In this document: piece by piece, positions 35,096 through 43,497 of the stretch
Layout of the letters: every line of letters starts with the position of its first letter
How positions within the stretch are numbered: the stretch's first letter is position 1
NCBI RefSeq assembly: GCF_005222485.1
Contig: NZ_CP029078.1
Span: forward strand, 8,185,501 to 8,249,500
DNA: 64,000 nt
Direction: 5' to 3'
Origin: Streptomyces griseoviridis
GTDB lineage: Bacteria > Actinomycetota > Actinomycetes > Streptomycetales > Streptomycetaceae
Notes under the pieces: model-generated
What the model was told of the DNA's origin: nothing
The model's input: the letters and a program-made list of their open reading frames with translations, nothing else
The model's database searches: none
Program-made: the position numbers and the translations under genes

Positions 35096-35150
35096 CGTCG
35101 TCCGTCGCCCGTCGTCCGTCGCCCGTCAGACGGTGAGGGGCGGACGGGCC

Positions 35151-35783
35151 CTACGCCCGCGGCGGCCACGTCCCCGGGGTCAGCACCCCCAACGCGTAGG
35201 CGCGGGCGACCAGTTCGGTACGGTTCGCGGCGCCCCACCGGGCCGTCAGCCGCCGCAGGTGGTAGGTGACGCCGTCCGTCGTCAGGCCGGTCTCACGGGC
35301 GGCCCGCGCGGTCGTCGCGCCGCCGGCCAGCAGCGCCAGGATCCGCGCCTCCGTCGGCGACACCCGCTCAACGGGCGGGTCGCGGGCCGGTTCCGGACCG
35401 CCGATCACCCGCAACGTCACCAGCAGCGCGGGCGTCTCCCCGACGGTGTCGCTCACCGGGTCGGCCGTCAACTCGCCGTACCGCTCGGCCTTGTCGGGAC
35501 CCGGCCAGCTCACCGACACCTGGTAGCGCGAGCGGTGCCGCAGCCGCAGCGCCTCGACGACCCGCTCCACCTCGGTGGCCCGCAGCGGCCGGAACAGCTC
35601 CAGAATGTCCTGGCCGCGCAGCCGCATCGGCGTGGTGCCGCACTCGGCCGCCATCGCCGGGTTCGCCAACTGCACCCCGCCGTACACGTCGCACACCGCG
35701 ACCGGCGACATCACGCGGTCGAACAGCGTGAGCGCCCGGTTGCGCCACACCACGGCGTCCTCGCTCTGCTGGTTCAGGTCCAC
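35151..35783 (-). CDS. PAS-LuxR transcriptional regulator
   Basis: 210 residues from a GTG at 35781-35783, five bases after GGAGG. N-terminal PAS domain (residues about 20-130: FDRVMSPVAVCDVYGGVQLA, ILELFRPL) and a C-terminal LuxR-type HTH (RVSPTEARILALLAGGATTA, GLTTDGVTYHLRRLTARWG). No receiver domain, so the PAS part likely senses a small ligand. It is divergent from the P450-reductase fusion and probably controls it. Confidence 0.88.
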   Translation of the reverse strand: MDLNQQSEDAVVWRNRALTLFDRVMSPVAVCDVYGGVQLANPAMAAECGTTPMRLRGQDILELFRPLRATEVERVVEALRLRHRSRYQVSVSWPGPDKAERYGELTADPVSDTVGETPALLVTLRVIGGPEPARDPPVERVSPTEARILALLAGGATTARAARETGLTTDGVTYHLRRLTARWGAANRTELVARAYALGVLTPGTWPPRA

Positions 35784-35837
35784 GTCCGCCTCCTGCCACG
35801 CCGCCGCGTCCGGCGCAAGGGCGCCCCACGCTCGCGC

Positions 35838-35855
35838 ACTACACAATCATGTAGT
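35838..35855. promoter_or_regulatory. Inverted repeat ahead of the P450-reductase gene
   Basis: ACTACA-CAATCA-TGTAGT, perfect six-base arms with a six-base spacer, inside the 152-base divergent region between the PAS-LuxR regulator and the P450 fusion. Candidate operator for the regulator. Confidence 0.5.
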
Positions 35856-35935
35856 TCCGCGGCCCGCCGACGCGGCCTCGGCCGACCACGCTTGGGGAAC
35901 AGGACTCCCGTACCGTGAAAGGCAGTTGTCGCGCC

Positions 35936-38900
35936 ATGCCCCCCACCGCACCGCATCCCTACGCCGCCGAGACGCTCGCCGCCGTGCCCGTCGTCGACAT
36001 CAGTGCCACCGGGCCGGGACGCGCCCCCGTCCAGCAGGTCATGGGCCTGATGCGCGAGCACGGCCCGGTGCTGGTGCGCCGACTGCACGGGCGGGACGCC
36101 CTGTTCGTCGCCGACCTCGACCTGGTGACCGAACTCGCCGACGAGACCCGGTTCGCCAAGCACGTCGGACCCGCCCTCCAGAACGTCCGCGAGTTCACCG
36201 CCGACGGACTCTTCACCGCCTACAACGACGAGCCCAACTGGGCCAAGGCGCACGACATCCTGATGCCCGCCTTCGCCCTCGGCTCCATGCGCACCTACCA
36301 CCCGGTGATGCTGGAGGTGTCCCGCCGCCTGATCGGCGCCTGGGACCGCGCCGCCCACGCCGGACACCCCGTGAACGTGGCCGACGACATGACCCGGATG
36401 ACCCTCGACACCATCGGACTCGCCGGATTCGGCTACGACTTCGGGTCCTTCGAACGCACCGAACCCCACCCGTTCGTCGAGTCCATGGTGCGCTGCCTCG
36501 AATGGAGCATGCACCGGCTCGGCCGTACCCCGGGCGCCGACCACACCGCCGCCGACACCGCCTTCCGCGCCGACGCCGACCATCTCGCCCGGGTCGTCGA
36601 CGACGTCATCGCCGCCCGCGCGGGCACCGACCAGAGCGGCACCGACGACCTCCTCGGCCTGATGCTCGGCGCCACCCACCCCGCCGACGGCACCACCCTC
36701 GACACGGCCAACATCCGCAACCAGGTCATCACCTTCCTCATCGCAGGACACGAGACGACCTCGGGCGCCATGTCGTTCGCCCTCTACCACCTGGCCAAGG
36801 ACCCCACCGCGCTGCGCCTGGTCCAACAGGAGGTCGACGCCCTGTGGGGCGAGCGGACCGACCTCGACCCGACGTACGACGAGATCGGCAGGCTGACTCG
36901 CACCCGGCAGGTCCTCAACGAGGCGCTGCGGCTGTGGCCGACGGCCGCCGCCTTCGGCCGGCACGCCCTGACCGACACCCTGCTCGGCGGCCGGATACCG
37001 CTGCGCGCGGGAGAGGCCGTCACCGTCCTCGCCCCGATGCTGCACCGCCAGCCCGTCTGGGGCGACAACCCCGAACTGTTCGACCCCGCCCGCTTCACCG
37101 CCGAGGCCGAGGCGAACCGCCCGGTGCACGCATTCAAGCCCTTCGGCACCGGCGAACGCGCCTGCATCGGACGGCAGTTCGCCCTCCACGAGGCGACGAT
37201 GCTGCTGGCCATGCTCGTCCACCGCTACCGGCTCGGCGACCACGCCGACTACGCCCTTGAGGTGAAGGAGACCCTCACCCTCAAGCCCGAGGGCTTCACC
37301 CTGCTCCTCACCCCGCGCACCCCCGCCGACCGCGTCCGCCCGGCCGAACCGGCCCCCACCGCCCCGCGCGCCACCGACCCCCGCGCCCGGCCGGCCCGGG
37401 TCAGGCCCGGCACCGCCGCGCTGTTCCTGCACGGCAGCAACTACGGCACCTGCCGCGAGTTCGCCGCCCGCCTCGCCGACGAGGCCGCCGCGATCGGCTG
37501 CGCGACCGAGGTCGCACCCCTCGACGCCTACGCCCACGGACTGCCCACCGACCGCGCCGTCGTCATCACCGCCGCCTCCTACAACGGCCGCCCCACCGAC
37601 GACGCCACCGCCTTCGCCGCCCGCCTCGACGAGACCCACGACCTGTCCGGCGTCACCTACGCCGTCCTCGGCGTCGGCGACCGCAACTGGGCCGCCACCT
37701 ACCAGCAGGTCCCGACCCGCGTCGACGACCGCCTCGCCGCCCAGGGCGCCACCCGCCTCGTCGACCGCGCCGCCGCCGACGCCTCCGGCGATCTCACCGG
37801 CGCCGTAAGGGAGTTCACCGACCGGCTGCGCACAGCCCTGCTGACCAGGCACGGCGACCCCGACGCCCCGCACGACGCCCCGCACGACGCCGCGCCCGAC
37901 GACGGCTACCAGGTCCGCGTCCTCACCGGCGGCCCCCTCGACGCGCTCGCCGACCGCCACCGACTCGTGCCCATGACCGTCACCGAGACCCGCGACCTCA
38001 CCGCGCCCGGCCACCCGCGCCGCAAGCGCTTCGTCCGCGTCGCCCTCCCCGACGGCGTCACCTACCGCACCGCCGACCACCTCACCGTGCTCCCCGCCAA
38101 CCCGCCGGCCCTCGTCGACCGCGCCGCCGCCGCCCTCGGCATCGACCCCGGCGCCGTCCTCGACATCCGCGCCGGCCGCCCCCGCCGCGACGGCCTCGCC
38201 GTGGACCGCCCGCTGACCGCACGCCAACTCCTCACCCATCACGTGGAGTTGCAGAGCCGCCCGACCGCCGCCCAACGGGCCGCCCTCGCCGCCGCCAACC
38301 CCTGCCCGCCGGAACGCGCCTGCCTGGTCGCCCTCACCGCCGACGACCCCCGCACCCTCGTCGAACTCGTCGAGGACCACCCCGCCCTGCGCGGCGCCCT
38401 CGACTGGCCCGGCATCCTCGACCTCCTCACCCCGCTGCGCCCCCGCCCCTACTCGATCTCCTCCTCGCCCGCCGTCGACCCACGCCACGCCGACCTGATG
38501 GTCTCCGTCCTCCAGGCACCCGCCCGCTCGGGCAGGGGAGTCCACCGGGGCATCGGCTCAGGGCACCTCGCCGGCCTCGCGCCGGGCGACACCGTCCTCG
38601 CCCGCGTCCAGCCCTGCCGCGACGCCTTCCGCCTCGACGCCACCGACACCGGCACACCCGTCGTCATGGTCGCGGCCGGCACCGGCCTCGCGCCCTTCCG
38701 AGGCGCCGTCGCCGACCGCCTCGCGGCCCTCGCGAACGGCGCCGAACTCGCCCCCGCGCTCTGCTACTTCGGCTGCGACGACCCCGACGCCGACTACCTC
38801 CACGCGGCCGAACTGCGCGCCGCCGAGAGCGCCGGGGCCGTCGCCCTGCGCCCCGCCTTCAGCGCCGCCCCCGAGAACGGCGCCCGGTACGTGCAGCACC

Positions 38901-39121
38901 GGATCGCCGCCGAGGCCGACGAGATCTGGACCCTCCTCGCCGCCGGGGCCCGGGTGTACGTCTGCGGTGACGGTTCCCGGATGGCACCGGGCGTACGGGA
39001 CGCGTTCCGTACCCTGTACCGGGAGCGCACACCCGGCGCCGACGCCCAGGACGCCGACGGCTGGCTCGACACGCTGATGGCGCAAGGGCGTTACGTCGAG
39101 GACGTGTACGCGGGCGGCTGA
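35936..39121 (+). CDS. Self-sufficient P450-reductase fusion, CYP102 (P450 BM3) type
   Basis: 1061 residues from ATG 35936. Heme domain 1-460: AGHETTSGAMSF, EALRLWP and FGTGERACIGRQ with the thiolate Cys at 410. FMN domain from about 495: HGSNYGTCREF and TASYNG. FAD/NADPH domain: RPYSISSSP, AAGTGLAPFRG and CGDGSRMAPGV. The C-terminal end GRYVEDVYAGG corresponds to BM3 GRYAKDVWAG, with Tyr in place of the Trp that stacks on FAD. It hydroxylates fatty acids or similar chains using NADPH without partner proteins. Divergent PAS-LuxR gene. Length matches the family. Confidence 0.95.
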   Translation: MPPTAPHPYAAETLAAVPVVDISATGPGRAPVQQVMGLMREHGPVLVRRLHGRDALFVADLDLVTELADETRFAKHVGPALQNVREFTADGLFTAYNDEPNWAKAHDILMPAFALGSMRTYHPVMLEVSRRLIGAWDRAAHAGHPVNVADDMTRMTLDTIGLAGFGYDFGSFERTEPHPFVESMVRCLEWSMHRLGRTPGADHTAADTAFRADADHLARVVDDVIAARAGTDQSGTDDLLGLMLGATHPADGTTLDTANIRNQVITFLIAGHETTSGAMSFALYHLAKDPTALRLVQQEVDALWGERTDLDPTYDEIGRLTRTRQVLNEALRLWPTAAAFGRHALTDTLLGGRIPLRAGEAVTVLAPMLHRQPVWGDNPELFDPARFTAEAEANRPVHAFKPFGTGERACIGRQFALHEATMLLAMLVHRYRLGDHADYALEVKETLTLKPEGFTLLLTPRTPADRVRPAEPAPTAPRATDPRARPARVRPGTAALFLHGSNYGTCREFAARLADEAAAIGCATEVAPLDAYAHGLPTDRAVVITAASYNGRPTDDATAFAARLDETHDLSGVTYAVLGVGDRNWAATYQQVPTRVDDRLAAQGATRLVDRAAADASGDLTGAVREFTDRLRTALLTRHGDPDAPHDAPHDAAPDDGYQVRVLTGGPLDALADRHRLVPMTVTETRDLTAPGHPRRKRFVRVALPDGVTYRTADHLTVLPANPPALVDRAAAALGIDPGAVLDIRAGRPRRDGLAVDRPLTARQLLTHHVELQSRPTAAQRAALAAANPCPPERACLVALTADDPRTLVELVEDHPALRGALDWPGILDLLTPLRPRPYSISSSPAVDPRHADLMVSVLQAPARSGRGVHRGIGSGHLAGLAPGDTVLARVQPCRDAFRLDATDTGTPVVMVAAGTGLAPFRGAVADRLAALANGAELAPALCYFGCDDPDADYLHAAELRAAESAGAVALRPAFSAAPENGARYVQHRIAAEADEIWTLLAAGARVYVCGDGSRMAPGVRDAFRTLYRERTPGADAQDADGWLDTLMAQGRYVEDVYAGG

Positions 39122-39145
39122 CCGGAGGGAAGAGGTGGGCGCGGG

Positions 39146-40111
39146 ATGACGGACTCCTGGGCGCGGGCCCGGCAGATCCTGGCGGCGGCCGGCCTGGCGC
39201 CCGACGCCCTCACCCACCTCACCCCGCTGACCGGCGGCACCTACAACACCGTCGAGGAACTCCGCCTCACCGGCGGCGGGCGCTACGTCCTGAAGGTCGC
39301 CCCGGCCGCCGAGGGGCTGCGCCACGAACGCCGACTCCTCGTCAACGAGGCGGAGTTCGCCGCGGGCGCGGCCCGAGCCGGGGTGCCCGCGCCGCGCGTC
39401 CTGGTGCCCGGCGACCGGCTCCTGATGACCGCCCTGCCCGGCACCCCGTGGGACGACGACACTCTCACCGACGCCGAACGGAGGCTCCTGCGCGTGGAGT
39501 TGGGCCGTCTGGTGGCGCGCCTGCACCAGGTCACCGGGCCTGGCTTCGGCTACCCGTCCGGCGCCCTCGGCCCGCTCGCCCCCGACTGGCGCACCGCCTT
39601 CACCACCATGCTGGACGCCGTCCTCGCCGACGCCCGCGACCACCGCCCGTGGCTGCCGCGCCCCGTCGACGCCATCGCCGCGACCCTCGCCGCCGGGTAC
39701 GACGCCCTCGACGCCGTCACCGTCCCGCGCCTCGTCCACTTCGACCTCTGGCCCGGCAACATCCTGGTCGACCGCTCCACCGGCACGCCCCGCGTCGGCG
39801 GACTCGTCGACGGGGAGCGGATGTTCTGGGGCGATCCGCTCGCCGACTTCGTCTCCCTCGCCCTGCTGGGCGACCTCCGGGGCGACGACGCCTTCCTCGC
39901 CGGATACCGGGAGGCGGGCGGCCGAGCCGCCTTCGACGCGCCCGAACGCCTGCGGCTCGCCCTCTACCGCGGCTACCTCTACCTGATCATGCTGACCGAG
40001 GTGGTCCCGCGCCGAGCGGACGCCGCACACCTCGACTGGGTGCGGCGAGCGGTCGCGCCGCACCTGGTCGCCGCCCTCGACGAGATCGACGCGCTGTCGC
40101 CCGTCTCTTAG
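39146..40111 (+). CDS. Aminoglycoside-phosphotransferase-fold small-molecule kinase
   Basis: 321 residues, APH/choline kinase fold. Catalytic HFDLWPGNILVD replaces the usual HGDLHxGN, and the metal-binding loop reads VDGERMFWGDP in place of IDWE. N-lobe TGGTYNTVEEL and a Lys in YVLKVAP. The substrate could be an amino sugar, fructosamine or antibiotic; nothing nearby decides. It starts 25 bases after the P450 fusion and so could share its transcript. Confidence 0.82.
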   Translation: MTDSWARARQILAAAGLAPDALTHLTPLTGGTYNTVEELRLTGGGRYVLKVAPAAEGLRHERRLLVNEAEFAAGAARAGVPAPRVLVPGDRLLMTALPGTPWDDDTLTDAERRLLRVELGRLVARLHQVTGPGFGYPSGALGPLAPDWRTAFTTMLDAVLADARDHRPWLPRPVDAIAATLAAGYDALDAVTVPRLVHFDLWPGNILVDRSTGTPRVGGLVDGERMFWGDPLADFVSLALLGDLRGDDAFLAGYREAGGRAAFDAPERLRLALYRGYLYLIMLTEVVPRRADAAHLDWVRRAVAPHLVAALDEIDALSPVS

Positions 40112-40202
40112 CTCACAGCGTGAACTAAGGGTTGGAGGAAAGTCGCGCCGGGCCCGCTTCCGGGGGTATGTTGCAGGTCGAACAGGGTGCGAAGGGAGCC
40201 AC

Positions 40203-41486
40203 ATGGCGGGGCGGAACGGGCGCACGGTACGCGACCTCAGACGAGCCAACCGCACGGCCGTGCTGCAACGGCTCTACTTCGACGGACCCCTCAGCCGCTT
40301 CGAACTGGGACCGGCCACCGGCCTCAGCTCGGGATCGGTCAGCAACGTCGTCTCGGACCTCGTAACCGACGGACTGGTCGAGGAGGCGGGCAGCGTCGAC
40401 TCCGACGGCGGCCGGCCGCGCACCCTGCTGCGGGTCGCGCCCGGCAGCGGCCACATGATCGGCGTGGACGTCGGCGAGACCCGGGTGCGGATCGAGCTGT
40501 TCGACCTCACCCTCACCGAACTCGCCCGCGCCGAACGCCCCTTGGCGCAGCGTCGCTACGAGGTCGAGGGCATCGTCGGCCACATCCGTGACGGCGTCGC
40601 GGAAGTGCTCGCCGAGGCCCGGATCGCCCCCGAGCAGCTCCTCGGCGTCGGCATCGGCGTCCCCGGCATCGTCGAACGCACCCCCGACCGGGGCGCCGTC
40701 GTGCACGGCCAGACCATCGGCTGGTACGACGTCCCGCTGGAGAGCCTGCTCCGCGCCACCTCCCAACTCCCCGAATCCGTGCCGTACTTCATTGACAACG
40801 GCGCCAAGACGCTCGGCCAGGCCGAGATGTGGTTCGGCGGCGGGCGCGGCGCCCGCAACGCGGTCGTCGTCCTCTTCGGCTCCGGCGTCGGCGCCTGCCT
40901 CGTCACCCCCGAGGTCGAGCACGGCCGCGCGGTCGAATGGGGGCATCTGACCGTCCGGGTCAGGGGGCGCCGCTGCCGGTGCGGGGCGCTCGGCTGCCTG
41001 GAGGCGTACGCGGGCGCCGAGTCGCTCATCGAACGCTGGCGCGAGGAGGGCGGCCGTCCGCCCGCCGACGAGGAGACCGCGCTGACCGCGCTGCTCGCCG
41101 CCGCCTACCCGCCCGAGGGCACCGAGGCCGACCCGGTGGCCCTCGCCGTCCTGGAGGAGACGGCGGAGTACCTGGGCGCGGGCCTGTCCGACCTGATCAA
41201 CCTCTTCCAGCCCGAGCGCATCCTCATCGGCGGCTGGGCCGGCCTCCAGCTCGGCGCCCGCTTCCTGCCGTCGGTGCGCAGGTACGCCATGTCGTACGCG
41301 CTGCGCCACCCCGCCGAGAAGGTCACCGTCGACCTCGGCAGGCTCGGCCCTGACGCGGTCACCGTCGGCGCCGCGATCCTGCCGCTCGCGGACTTCTTCA
41401 CCCGTGGCGGCCGACGCGCCGAGCCTGCCCCCGAGGGCCCGGCCCCCGCGTGGCGCACGGCGATGGAGGAGCGCACCCCGCACTGA
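40203..41486 (+). CDS. ROK-family repressor/sugar sensor
   Basis: 427 residues. N-terminal winged HTH (RANRTAVLQRLYFDGPLSRF, GLSSGSVSNVVSDLV) followed by a ROK domain with MIGVDVGETRVRIEL and GIGVPGIV. The zinc-type motif CRCGALGCLEAYAG is intact. Such proteins (NagC/XylR class) sense sugars or sugar phosphates. No sugar genes directly adjacent; the two XRE genes lie downstream. GGGAG precedes the ATG. Target genes unknown. Confidence 0.9.
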   Translation: MAGRNGRTVRDLRRANRTAVLQRLYFDGPLSRFELGPATGLSSGSVSNVVSDLVTDGLVEEAGSVDSDGGRPRTLLRVAPGSGHMIGVDVGETRVRIELFDLTLTELARAERPLAQRRYEVEGIVGHIRDGVAEVLAEARIAPEQLLGVGIGVPGIVERTPDRGAVVHGQTIGWYDVPLESLLRATSQLPESVPYFIDNGAKTLGQAEMWFGGGRGARNAVVVLFGSGVGACLVTPEVEHGRAVEWGHLTVRVRGRRCRCGALGCLEAYAGAESLIERWREEGGRPPADEETALTALLAAAYPPEGTEADPVALAVLEETAEYLGAGLSDLINLFQPERILIGGWAGLQLGARFLPSVRRYAMSYALRHPAEKVTVDLGRLGPDAVTVGAAILPLADFFTRGGRRAEPAPEGPAPAWRTAMEERTPH

Positions 41487-41498
41487 CCGCGTCCCCTC

Positions 41499-41533
41499 AT
41501 GCGGCCTCGGCATGGCGCATGCGGAATCCGCAT
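41499..41533. promoter_or_regulatory. Operator array and promoter of the XRE/Tap-like unit
   Basis: ATGCGG occurs at 41499-41504 and 41519-41524 and, inverted, CCGCAT at 41528-41533; the last two form ATGCGG-AAT-CCGCAT. Ten bases further, TAGGGT (41544-41549) looks like a -10 box ending six bases before the ATG of the XRE gene. This suggests a leaderless transcript under the control of its own HTH protein. Confidence 0.55.
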
Positions 41534-41555
41534 CGACTGCGGATAGGGTCGGATC

Positions 41556-41837
41556 ATGGGACTGACCTTGGGAGACCGCGTGAGGTCGTCGGTGGCCGCG
41601 CTGATGCAGGCCACCGGCGCCTCCCAGGCGGAGATCGCCGCATCGCTCGGGGTCGGCCAGGCCCAGGTGAGCCGCCGCCAGTCGGGCAGCGCCGCCTGGA
41701 CCCTCGCCGACTGCGACGCGCTCGCCGCCCACTTCGGCATCGACGTCCTCGACCTGCTCGCCGGACCGACCCGCGCGTGCGAGACCCTGCCCGCCCGGCG
41801 ACGCCGGCCCGCGCGTGCGAGAGAGGTGACCCGATGA
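41556..41837 (+). CDS. Small XRE-type DNA-binding protein
   Basis: 93 residues. An XRE HTH spans about residues 16-62 (ALMQATGASQAEIAASLGVG, QVSRRQSGSAAWTLADCDAL, HFGIDVLDLLAG); the C-terminus is Arg-rich (ARRRRPARAREVTR). Stop overlaps the ATG of the next gene (ATGA), so the two are translationally coupled. Probably autoregulatory. No ribosome-binding site is needed if the message starts at the ATG, as the -10 position suggests. Confidence 0.85.
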   Translation: MGLTLGDRVRSSVAALMQATGASQAEIAASLGVGQAQVSRRQSGSAAWTLADCDALAAHFGIDVLDLLAGPTRACETLPARRRRPARAREVTR

Positions 41838-43483
41838 CGGACTTCGAGGCGATCGACGCCCTGCTGGCCGCCGCCCGCGAGGAGGCGCCGCTGCCGACGC
41901 CCGAGGAGCGACGCGCGCTGCGCGAGGGACTGAACCTCTCCCGCGCCCAGGTCGCGCTGGCCCTCGGCGTGAGCCCGTCCACGGTCGGCGGCTGGGAGAG
42001 CGGACGCGACCCCGGCGGCGAGGTCCGCGACAAGTACGCGTACTTCCTACAGGGAGCCCGCACCAGACTGGCGGCCCGCACGGAGCCGCCCGCCGCGCCG
42101 CCGAACGCCTCGGCGGCCCCCCACACCCCCACCGCACCGACCGCACCGGACGTCCCGCACGGCCCAGGCTCCCCGCACACTCCTCACGCCGCGACCGCCC
42201 CGGCCCCCGCTGCCACCCCCGAGACCGCCGCGCACCCCACCACCGAAGCCGACGACGACGTCGAGCCGCTCGCCGTCCCGCGCCCCTGTGTGCTGTGCGG
42301 TGGCTCCGCCCGTCACCAGGTCGCCGGATTCCCGCAGCACCTGGACCCGGGGGAGTGCGGCACTCCCGCGCAGGAGCGACGACAGGAACCGGAGCCCGAG
42401 CCCGAATCCGGGAAGGCGCGGGCGCCGCGGGGAGCACGGGCCGGTGCCGCACCCGCGTCCGGCCCGGCCCCGGGAAAGCCGCGCGGCTCGGACCGGCCGG
42501 TACGGGTGGTCCCCGCGGGCCGGCGGATGCGGGCCGCCGACGCGGCCGAACCCGACCTGATCGCCGACGCCGTCACGGCCGCGCTCGCCGCGCACGACGG
42601 CGACGTCAAGGCCGCCACCGCCGCGCTGGTGAAGCGCGCCATCCCGGACGCGATGGCGCTGCTCGACCACAGCCGCAAGGGCGGCAGGTACGACGTCATC
42701 GCGCACCCCTGGATCCCGGAGGTGCTGCGCAAGCAGAGCGCGCGCGGCCCTGACCTGATCTGGGAGGCCCGCCCCAAGTGGGCGCGGCCCGAACTCCCCT
42801 CCGGCGTGCACGAGGTGACCGCGCTCGACATCAACGGCGCCTATCTGTCCGCCCTCAAGACCCACCTGCCGATCGGCCAGTTGGAACACTCCGCCGGACT
42901 CGGCCACGACCGCAGGCGAGCCGGCGTCCACCTGATCACCCCGGCCCGCTGGGAGCACGGCGACCACCTGCCCGACCCGATCGGCGACCGGGACGAGCCG
43001 GGCCCGCTCTGGGTCACCGAACCCACCCTGCGGCTCCTGCTGCGCCTGTCGGGGCCGAAGTACGGACTGTGCGAACCCCCCGAGATCCACGAGTCGTTCA
43101 CCTCGGGCGCGACCGAAGGGCTTCTGGAGAAGTTCCGTGTCGCGCTGAAGGACGCCCGCGACCGGGCGATCACCGAGGACGACGAGGTGACGCTGGAGTA
43201 CGTCAAGGCGATGTACTCCAAGTTCGTCTCCACGATGGGGGAGTCGAACTACAACCGTGAGCTGTACCGCCCGGACTGGATGCACCTGATCCGCTCCCAG
43301 GCCTTCGCCAACCTCTGGACCAAGGCGTTCAAGGCGTACGACGAGGGACTCACGGTGGTCCGCGCCATGGGCACCGACGAGCTCCATGTGATCGGCGACT
43401 GGCGCCAGGTGTTCCCCGAGGGCCGGGGCGTCGCCGAGGTGAAGGTCAAGGACGTCTACGAGGTGGGCGAGCGGGAGGAGTGA
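41834..43483 (+). CDS. Tap-like protein: XRE HTH, putative zinc motif and polymerase-like domain
   Basis: 549 residues from ATG 41834. XRE HTH at about 26-60 (LSRAQVALALGVSPSTVGGW). A long Pro/Ala linker lies at 82-137. A Cys/His group follows at 152-175 (CVLCGG...H...H...C). The C-terminal domain from about 240 has LDINGAYLSAL (331-341), KAMYSKF (458-464) and AMGTDELHV (511-519). In order and spacing they recall motifs A, B and C of family-B DNA polymerases, and the first also resembles telomere-associated protein Tap of Streptomyces. Catalytic residues are only partly kept. Polymerase activity is not claimed. Role inferred: DNA-end or plasmid-type replication. Confidence 0.65.
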   Translation: MTDFEAIDALLAAAREEAPLPTPEERRALREGLNLSRAQVALALGVSPSTVGGWESGRDPGGEVRDKYAYFLQGARTRLAARTEPPAAPPNASAAPHTPTAPTAPDVPHGPGSPHTPHAATAPAPAATPETAAHPTTEADDDVEPLAVPRPCVLCGGSARHQVAGFPQHLDPGECGTPAQERRQEPEPEPESGKARAPRGARAGAAPASGPAPGKPRGSDRPVRVVPAGRRMRAADAAEPDLIADAVTAALAAHDGDVKAATAALVKRAIPDAMALLDHSRKGGRYDVIAHPWIPEVLRKQSARGPDLIWEARPKWARPELPSGVHEVTALDINGAYLSALKTHLPIGQLEHSAGLGHDRRRAGVHLITPARWEHGDHLPDPIGDRDEPGPLWVTEPTLRLLLRLSGPKYGLCEPPEIHESFTSGATEGLLEKFRVALKDARDRAITEDDEVTLEYVKAMYSKFVSTMGESNYNRELYRPDWMHLIRSQAFANLWTKAFKAYDEGLTVVRAMGTDELHVIGDWRQVFPEGRGVAEVKVKDVYEVGEREE

Positions 43484-43497
43484 GAGCCCCGGCCAGG

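Noticed and set aside
35054..35130. Possible attachment site or integration scar at the heptamer repeats
   Set aside because: Only slippage repeats; no integrase gene or tRNA nearby.
35774..38545. A 923-residue open frame antisense to the P450-reductase fusion
   Set aside because: It is low-complexity Gly/Val/Glu/Arg sequence without domains, in the phase created by GC-rich third positions of the real gene.
26063..39121. A secondary-metabolite gene cluster around the two P450s
   Set aside because: No polyketide synthase, peptide synthetase, terpene or RiPP core gene was found; the P450s are of the fatty-acid-oxidising CYP102 kind.
41556..43483. Toxin-antitoxin pair reading of the two XRE genes
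   Set aside because: The second gene is 549 residues with its own HTH and polymerase/Tap-like motifs, not a small toxin.
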